Shown here one piece after another: positions 56,979-64,000 of a stretch of 64,000 nucleotides of DNA. The translations under genes and the position numbers were made by a program. Under the pieces are notes generated by a model that did no database searches, was not told the DNA's origin, and saw only the letters and a program-made list of their open reading frames with translations. The DNA is from Adineta vaga. Lineage: Eukaryota > Rotifera. Location: positions 14,880,001 through 14,944,000 of the forward strand of contig CP075495.1 in assembly GCA_021613535.1 (NCBI GenBank), read 5' to 3'. Every line of letters starts with the position of its first letter. The first letter of the stretch is position 1.

Positions 56979-58560
56979 CTAACACTTGATCGATTTTCCA
57001 CTCACTTGGCTAGTGCACATCCTTTTCTGAATGATAGTATTCAACGTGCACTGATCATTCTCAACCATAAACAATTTCAGCACGAAATCCTCAATGAATT
57101 ATGTTCGAAAGTAGTCAAAACCCGTCGAAGTGATTGTGAAGATCTTCAAGAATTTGTTCGAAATGCTTGTTCTCAATTAAAAATTCAAGTTTGCGTTCAA
57201 ATGTTAACTGTACCCGATGCTCTTATGCAATGTGAAACTTTCAATTATGATGAAAATAAACCTTGTAAAATTTTCATCAATCAGTCGGTAAAATAATTTT
57301 TTTGCCCCGAATCTGTGCTACTCTTCGTTTTAGTGGTATCAACGTATTCTAGAGATCGAGCCAACTGATAAAGAATATTCTTTTCATATTGTGCTTGGTT
57401 GTATCAAGATTATTCATGAAGTATGTCACTGTTGCACGAGTATCTTTTGTGCATTTTCTTTAATGATCAATCCTGATAAGAAACAGTAAGTGTCGATTAT
57501 TTCTTATTCATACATCTCATTTCTATTATCTTTTTTAATAGAATCAAAATCACACCACCTTCAATTGGACGTAAGATCATCAGAGCATCTCCCTATGTGA
57601 AAAGGTCACCATGAGAAAGAAGAAAGTAAAAATGGTAAATGAAATTGATTAAATATTGAATGAATACAGTAATAACGGGAGAAGGAATAAACGATCATTT
57701 TCACATAATTATTGAAAAAATAGTGTTGATTCGAAGGGAGCTTCATATCTTTTTTTATTATTATTGATAGGAATGGTAAAGTCAAGTCGAACGAAAAAAT
57801 CAACAAAAGAGATAGGTGATATGGGATTTGGTGGTGAAGAATTATTATTAGGTGGTCGACTGTTTCCGGTTATAGATGTTCCAAAAGAATACAAGTTTAA
57901 GGTATGTATCATTGAAGATAAAGAGATAATATAGTAAAATTTTCCTTGAAGATTGTTGATTTACGCATCGATATACATAAACAATCATCAATTCCCGTGA
58001 AAAAAGCAACACTTGATTTGAATTTCATCAAACATTTCTTCGATCTTAATCAATTGCAAAGTAAGAGTGTTTATGTCAATAATTCTGATCTTCTAATCCG
58101 TTCAGATATCGAGAATTTCAATCACTTCAAAGTTCAATTCGATCAATTATTTGATATTAATGAAGCAACTGAAGGTGCACCGTTTCATGTCACTCCAATT
58201 CGTGTAAAACGACAAAAGCTCAAACATGCCGATTCTGATTCTTCTCCATGTAAGTATTAGAAACAAAAGAATGATTTCATTGAAATTTTCGATTATCTCT
58301 TGTAGCTTCATCAAGTTCTACGAGTGAAAGCTCCATTTACATGAATAACTTATCCAATGTGGATCCAAATGATCCAAATGTATTGTATCCATCATTTTAT
58401 ATTCCACCTCCAGATTTTGTTCCACGTTCACCACATTCAACAGAAGATGAAGATAGTGATACTGAACCTTACTGTGTTAATGGAATGCCACCAAATTTCC
58501 GAGGTAATCTTTAATTAATTCTTATTTTCATTAATAATTTATCTGATATTTATAGAATAA
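56979..58560 (+). CDS. Putative HExxH zinc metallopeptidase-like protein (5' exon not found)
   Basis: Exons 56979-57287, 57334-57485, 57542 on, about 57790-57902, 57953-58250, about 58306-58505 and a tiny last exon ending 58560. The second exon contains GCIKIIHEVCHCC, an HExxH zinc-binding motif in a helix, followed downstream by GDMGFGGEELLLGGRL, which in such proteins may supply a third ligand region. The first exon is helical (LTLDRFSTHLASAHPFLNDS). The C-terminal part is Ser/Asp/Pro-rich and disordered (PHSTEDEDSDTEPYC). The joint between the 57542 exon and 57790 is ambiguous: two donors are possible and one choice gives a stop. No start-containing exon was identified upstream, so the gene could be truncated. 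Confidence 0.5.
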
Positions 58561-59256
58561 GGTAACAGGAATGGATATTGAACAATTCTATTCAATGATA
58601 TTCGAAATGTTGAAACATGCTGTTTATGCATAAGATGCTGATGTTCAAATAATTAGATTTTATTCATTCCTCTTCAATATCTTAGTATTCTTATTCTTTG
58701 AACAGAATGCTTGAATCGCTTTCTCTTGTCACATTTGTTTCATTCGTTTTTTTGATTTTTCACAATCTGTATCGTAAAAATTCTAACCATTTTTTTTAAT
58801 TGATATTGATGAAATCATCTCTCTATATGATTATTATCATTGAACAAAAATTCCCTCGAATTCATACGATTAGTCGCAAGGACAATCTGTAAAGTTTTTT
58901 AAAAATGTTATAAAAATTAATTAAATAAATCCTGGTAAATTGTTCAATCTCTTGTTTATGATTGATTAGAAAGAGTTTTCTATCAGAGCGACATCGACTT
59001 ATTTTATTTCATTGATGAATAACTTAAATTAGTGTCAATCATCATATTTACAGAAAGTATTTCATTTTATACAGATTCTTTTCTTTTTTGTTATTAAAGA
59101 AAAAGTGGATATTGTGAATCCATCTTAAACTCATATAGCTTCACATCGATTGAATAAGCAGCTTCTTTTTATTTCAATAACGGTTTCAATGTATATATAT
59201 TAATCGTATTATGTCGTTCAAATAATGTCTTCATATCGAATATACGAAGAACTGTT
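58561..59256. other. Intergenic (convergent)
   Basis: AT-rich non-coding DNA; nothing recognised. Confidence 0.4.
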
Positions 59257-59721
59257 CTATTTCGATGCTACAATTTCGTAACTATGACGTAATTCAGAAT
59301 AATAACTTAAACTAGCAATAATTCCATACATTTGTAATATAACTAAATATCCAGTTAATGAACTAATCACAATTATGGTTGTTTTTCGTATATCCACAGG
59401 AAAACCTGCACGCATGAGAATAATTAAAGAAACAGCAGTGATTTCAACCATTATACCAACAACGAGAAAAATAAAAGCAATTCGAAAGAATAACAATCTT
59501 TTTGTACAAAGAAAACCAATCATAATATGAAGAGTACCAGTAATTAGAATATATACTGCTATTCCACCAATATAGTATCGACCAATATCACTAATACGTG
59601 ATCCATATTGTTTGTAACCTTCATTTGTATTATTTATGAAATGAGCAACAACAGCTAAAATAATACCAGTTAAAATATATATGACGAGAAATACCCAAAA
59701 AAATACACGTTGACAGTACAT
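59257..59721 (-). CDS. Intact four-transmembrane small protein (154 aa)
   Basis: A single exon from MYCQRVFFWVFLVIYILTG to stop with four hydrophobic helices: residues about 6-27, 48-70, 75-100 and 115-138. A conserved cytoplasmic-type loop RAGFPVDIRKTT lies between TM3 and TM4. The family is present at least twice more in this window as broken copies (44427, 54399). It resembles tetraspan/MARVEL-size proteins in layout, but I recognise no family signature. It lies on the same strand immediately downstream of an amidohydrolase remnant, and this arrangement is repeated in the other copies. Confidence 0.7.
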   Translation of the reverse strand: MYCQRVFFWVFLVIYILTGIILAVVAHFINNTNEGYKQYGSRISDIGRYYIGGIAVYILITGTLHIMIGFLCTKRLLFFRIAFIFLVVGIMVEITAVSLIILMRAGFPVDIRKTTIIVISSLTGYLVILQMYGIIASLSYYSELRHSYEIVASK

Positions 59722-59940
59722 CGTATGTGATGAATATGTTAATATGATGTGGCTTTTACCTAGACATATACGATTAAGTACCTCAAGGATAAATGAAGAA
59801 ACATAGTTTCTTTTTTTCTCTCTTTTACTTCTTCATCGTCTCTTTATTTCGATACAACTGAATTATATTACATGACGATAGGTAGTGGGCGTTCCATTGT
59901 TCTTATAGTTTATGTAATATAAGGAAGAAAAATGTTTATT

Positions 59941-60518
59941 TCATAATAAATCTTCAGTAATGCACAAACAATAGATACGACATGTATTCTGATAAAAAAA
60001 ACTTGTTCGAATTCGTGTTCAGTTAATCCTGTTTGTTTTTTCATACTCATATATATACAAACAAGTTGTGTAAAAGTTGAATTGAGTCTATCAACAGGAA
60101 AATATGATGCAAAAAGACATCGGTCTGAACCAAATACATTTAATGTATATTCAATATAAGTTCGAAGTAATTCCAACGTCAACTTATGTTGAAACATAAC
60201 TAAACCATTTAATTTACATAATATATTTGGTTGTTGTGATACTATAGACATACCTGCTGTCTATTTTTCAACTGAATTGAAATCATAAAGCATATCTAAG
60301 TTAAATTTGAGAATAATAAAAATGTTTGGATATTGACGTACAAGTTGTGCAACGTATTTCATTTGATGTATTAGGAAATTAAATCCATTCTCTCTATCTA
60401 TCATTATAGTTAACACCTTCAAGGTGAAATAAACCGCTCGTAGGTCACAATACAGGGTGAGTAAATATATTATGCCAAGGAGCACATCTAGCAAAGTTGA
60501 TACAAAAGTAAAGCGCAT
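59941..60518 (-). pseudogene. Amidohydrolase-2 C-terminal portion, frameshifted (best-preserved remnant)
   Basis: Minus-strand segments DRENGFNFLIHQMKYVAQLV, then MSIVSQQPNILCKLNGLVMF, FGSDRCLFASYFPVDRLN and TEHEFEQVFF match the last about 150 residues of the Amidohydrolase-2 family (metal-dependent TIM-barrel hydrolases). A one-base shift in a T-run near 59995 moves the final CRIY-type motif out of frame, and the N-terminal half, with the metal-binding HxH, is absent. The two halves are also separated by a stop near 60261. Probably dead. Confidence 0.65.
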
Positions 60519-61627
60519 AAAAGAAGGGGTCGACTGTATTATTGAAATGAGTCGTTTTATTCGAAGAAAGAAAAGAAAAACTCAGATCGGAGCACGTCTA
60601 TATATACCTCCTTCTTACGTTAACTTTCTTATTGGTGGAAAGAATGAAATCAATGTAATATCTAATATGACAATTGAGTCAATGTCGATCATTTCACGTC
60701 ATTTTGTTAGTTAATAGTGATCAGTGTCTGTGTCTGTGAACGTATTCGGACAGGCACATTCTCAAACAAGATTTCAATTGGCAACTTTTTTATATTGCAA
60801 ATCCATACAGTAATCTTTAGCAAGTTTACGGCAATGGTAATATTTTTCAAAAATCCAACGTAATTATTGTGTTGTTATAGCTACTCAAGTGAAACACGCC
60901 CGACCAGATCCTCTCGGATTCTGACGTAATCCAAGCCGTGATACTAAGGCAGATAATATAGTAAAATATGGTCGTATCGTGAGCGTATGCCACCGTTTAC
61001 AATTCCCGAAGCAAGATGTTCTATTAGAATTTATTTATATGTAAAGTATGATTTTATTTTTTTTAGTGTCCAAATGTTTGAGATACGCATCCTATTTTTG
61101 TAATCAAAATATATCAATATGTAGCTCGAATATTCAACATATCAATTACTGATTTGGTCGAAATGATCATCAACAGCATGAAAAAATTATATGAATTGAA
61201 TTGACCTTACCAAAAGGTTCATAATGCCGTTTTGCCATTGATGTATCGTGGACTTTCAAAATAAATAAAATTTCTAACATTTCATTTACATTAAATATTA
61301 CTATGAATATTTATGACTGTGAAATTTTTTATCTACTATAAATCATCCATGAACAAATACAATGCTACACTTCTTCTCATAAAAAAAAAACAGATGAAAT
61401 AACTTTTTATATATAAGTCCATTCTACATAAAAAGATAAGAAAGCAGAACATCGCTGAATTACTCTTGGATAAGCCGGAAATGCGTTAAATGTGATTTTT
61501 CTTGTATTTGTTTTTGAAAGTGATACTAGAGATGATATACTTATATATAGGACAGTTTCGTATTACATTTTAAAGGAAAAGCATTTGCAACAAGTATAAA
61601 ACGCATTAGTAATAAATCAATAAACTG
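60519..61627. other. Intergenic; flank of the duplicated module
   Basis: 60519-60850 is related to 56560-56975 (same module, including sequence just before the metallopeptidase exon). The GC-richer stretch at 60881-60970 is unidentified. The rest is AT-rich. Confidence 0.45.
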
Positions 61628-62548
61628 TTATTCAAATAAACGAATAAGTAAACCATATGGTATAATAGATGATCGCACTATAGTGAAATATTCGATTTCA
61701 CTATTAGGAATAACAGGACATAAACGTATATTTTTTTTATCTGCACCAATCGTTTCCGATTGAATTTTATATGTTTGAGGCTGCTGACGACATTGAATGA
61801 CACTTTTAGCTTTATATACTTTTCCTGAAGTTGAACGAAAAGGAACCGCATTACTGTAAACATCACAACCAGAATATGCAATAGTTGGCGATGTATAAAC
61901 TTCAAATTTATCAGGAATATGACCGTCACCTATACCAATACGATCCCCACTTATTGTTTGATCTCCTGGAATAAGAAATTGATGATGTTCTATAATCGAT
62001 TTTGCTGCTTTAGGACTAGTACCATGATAACTTACAATCCATTTATCCCAAATATTTTCCACTTTTGCTTGCGCTTCGTCAACATACAAACCAAAACGAA
62101 CCCAACCACGTGGAATAACATATTTCGAATTTCCTGCTGTAAGAAAATCTCGGCTAGTTACTGAATAACAGTTTTTACAATAACATCTATTTTGTTGTCG
62201 ATTGAAAAGTTTTTTTGAAATTCCTAATGTTAACATATACTCTAAGCACAAAAAGAAATAACCACAAGAATTTACTGTTGTAGTGCTTGGCGAACGAACT
62301 AAACCTGCTGTAGAATGTGCTCGTCGATCTATACCAGTTCGATGTGGTAGGTCAGTAGCTCCTTCAAATGTTCGTTTAGGCGAAGAGAATGATAGGCCAG
62401 GTTTTACAGGTGAATGTGTTGAAGCAACGGCTGTGGTATTGGAAACAAATTGTCTATCACATTTACATGTGAGACAATACCCAATTCCATTTGATGGTGG
62501 TCGAATAAACGATTTCGATACTTTACAAAAAGTACATTCATATAACAT
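61628..62548 (-). CDS. Neuralized-like YHGT-domain protein (306 aa, single exon)
   Basis: An uninterrupted 306-codon frame. The N-terminus has two Cys pairs (CTFCK, CLTCKC) and a Ser/Thr-rich linker. From about residue 118 it follows the C-terminal domain of NEURL4-type proteins: RCYCKNC, YVIPRGWVRFGLYVDEAQAK, DKWIVSYHGTSPKAAKSIIE, then GDGHIPDKFEVYTSPTIAYS and the closing SSIIPYGLLIRLFE. The YHGT motif resembles the nucleotide-site histidine of ADP-ribosyltransferase-like folds, but catalysis is not established. It is divergent from a second member 395 bp away. Confidence 0.75.
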   Translation of the reverse strand: MLYECTFCKVSKSFIRPPSNGIGYCLTCKCDRQFVSNTTAVASTHSPVKPGLSFSSPKRTFEGATDLPHRTGIDRRAHSTAGLVRSPSTTTVNSCGYFFLCLEYMLTLGISKKLFNRQQNRCYCKNCYSVTSRDFLTAGNSKYVIPRGWVRFGLYVDEAQAKVENIWDKWIVSYHGTSPKAAKSIIEHHQFLIPGDQTISGDRIGIGDGHIPDKFEVYTSPTIAYSGCDVYSNAVPFRSTSGKVYKAKSVIQCRQQPQTYKIQSETIGADKKNIRLCPVIPNSEIEYFTIVRSSIIPYGLLIRLFE

Positions 62549-62943
62549 GATAAAAGTATTAAAATTATATTCAAAATCTAGAAATAAATAACAAAATCTT
62601 TCACCATCATGATTTATTTTTAGGAAAATTTCGAAATTATGTCATTTTCTTCACTGAAAATGATCTTATGTCAAATGTGATCATCTATTAATAATGCTTC
62701 ACCGAAAGAAAGAGTAAAATATCTTCCAATATAGTTAGTTGGAAATTTTGTCTTCGATACAGCACATGTTATATATAACTTAAGATTTTGTCTCAGTAAC
62801 GATATGCTGATAAGCATCGGTAGTTACAAAATAAAAAAGCAAATGTTGACAAATCTGTATGTTGCCGAGTGAAGTCGATAAGACAATCGCACAAGAAAAA
62901 ATCGTGGAATAGAAATACACACTGATATACAAAGAAACAAATT
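62549..62943. other. Shared upstream region of two divergent YHGT-domain genes
   Basis: 395 bp of AT-rich DNA between start codons of divergent paralogues; it must hold both promoters. No motif assigned. Confidence 0.5.
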
Positions 62944-64000
62944 ATGCCATCAGTTGATTTCTCAAATATCAAAAATGAAACATTATCTCCTACTAATTCA
63001 AATAAAACTTTTGAAATAGAGAGACCTTTACAGACCATGACACCATTATCATTCAAAGTACTAACAACTACAGGTAAGATTTTCGCCGAAAATGATGATT
63101 TATAAAAGAGATTTATTTATTGATTTAGCACAATCACCATCACCACGAAATGGACTCAGTGGTGGTCAAATTGCTGGCATAGTTTCTGGTGTCATAGGTT
63201 TTTTTATTGTATTTGCTTTAATTTATTATTGTTATCGGCGACAAAAACGCCGTAAGTTAGAATAGTATATTTGCTCGATTAAAACTCATATAAAGTTTAA
63301 TGGAGTTCAGATAAACCATCTTCATCAAGTCCAGTTACTCCACCTGCTAAACCTTCGTAAGTATATAAATATAACTTCATTATGTTATTTCTTATATTCA
63401 TACTGGATTTGTCTTTAGTCAGCCAAATCCCATTGTATCACCTCCATCAGAACCGCCAATAGCTCATACGATACTTCAGTGTAGGCAACCACTCTGTGAA
63501 GAATATCTTAAAAGATTTAAAATTCCAGATGCTTTCTTTAATAAGAAATATGACAAATGTTTCTGTAGAAAATGCCATAGTCCATCAGATAAAAAAGGTA
63601 CATGTGGACATTGGTGCAATGAACTACATCGTTGGACTCGTTTTGGTTTAAGTATAAATGATGCACATGCAAAACAATGGAAAATTTTTCGTGATTGGAA
63701 GACGAGCTATTATGGAACAACATCGGATCGACTATTTGCAATTATACGTAATCGTTTCGTTCCATTGGATAATGATCAACTTGCTGATGGAAAGTTATTT
63801 ATTAGTGGACATGCCGATAAGACACATTGTAACACATCACCTTCCCTAATGTGTGCCAGTCAACCGAAGTTTAGCGCTCCCTCGAGATTTCGAGCACCCG
63901 ATGGGAATAATTACAACGTTCAAGTAGTATTACAATGTAAACAAAATCCAGATACAATTATTGGTGATAAAAGTGCAGCATCTTCCACCAGAGGCATCGT
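62944..64000 (+). CDS. Membrane-anchored YHGT-domain protein (partial, runs off window)
   Basis: Exons 62944-63073, 63129-63251, 63311-63356 and 63419 to beyond 64000 splice in frame. The first exon is a short Asn/Ser/Thr-rich segment with possible N-glycosylation (NET, NKT). The second holds one membrane span, GGQIAGIVSGVIGFFIVFAL, followed by a YYCYRRQKR stop-transfer. A Pro/Ser linker leads to a cytoplasmic domain homologous to that of the neighbouring gene: CFCRKCH, HRWTRFGLSINDAHAKQW, DWKTSYYGTTSDRLFAIIRN. Here the motif is YYGT rather than YHGT. No signal peptide is visible, so it is probably a type III-like membrane protein. The 3' end lies outside the window. Confidence 0.75.

Noticed and set aside
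60457-60714. Plus-strand 85-codon frame over the amidohydrolase remnant
   Set aside because: Antisense to the recognisable amidohydrolase segment; basic chance peptide with no support.

Overview
The window is AT-rich animal DNA. Its multi-exon genes have very short GT-AG introns (mostly 50-75 bp), genes lie close together on both strands, and several bacterial-looking or lineage-expanded families are present. This, together with G-rich blocks built on the TGTGGG-type repeat, points to a bdelloid rotifer such as Rotaria or Adineta. That assignment is inference. No rRNA, tRNA or CRISPR array was recognised.

Layout. 0-9 kb: a Cys-rich hypothetical gene, an alveolin-like filament protein, a dead gene of unknown family and an STYXL1-type pseudophosphatase. 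9-25 kb: a BCL7-like chromatin protein, then two copies of a GPCR plus a bacterial-type glycogen debranching enzyme (GlgX/isoamylase). Between these lie an F-box/LRR pseudogene, a five-exon orphan and an intronless secreted sialidase-like/discoidin protein. 26-35 kb: uroporphyrinogen decarboxylase, an OSER1-like gene, an F-box gene, and a recent truncated copy of the OSER1-like gene. 35-39 kb: a foldback element, a telomere-repeat hairpin, small GC-rich palindromes and a dead Cys-loop ligand-gated channel gene. 39.7-44.1 kb: importin-5 in about 20 exons. 44-61 kb: a large F-box gene, then a repeat-rich segment with three foldback or TIR elements, a fourth TIR-bounded insertion, repeated remnants of an amidohydrolase/four-TM-protein module, a fragment of importin-5, and a putative HExxH metallopeptidase gene. 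61.6-64 kb: a divergent pair of neuralized-like YHGT-domain genes, one fused to a membrane anchor and cut by the window edge.

Housekeeping genes (UROD, importin-5, BCL7, STYXL1-like) are embedded among rapidly duplicating families (GPCR, F-box/LRR, ligand-gated channel, four-TM protein, YHGT domain), many of them broken. The most notable pattern is the repeated GPCR-GlgX pair. The two intron-bearing bacterial-type GlgX genes share near-identical tracts, introns included, flanked by diverged ends, as expected of gene conversion. No operon-like system is apparent.
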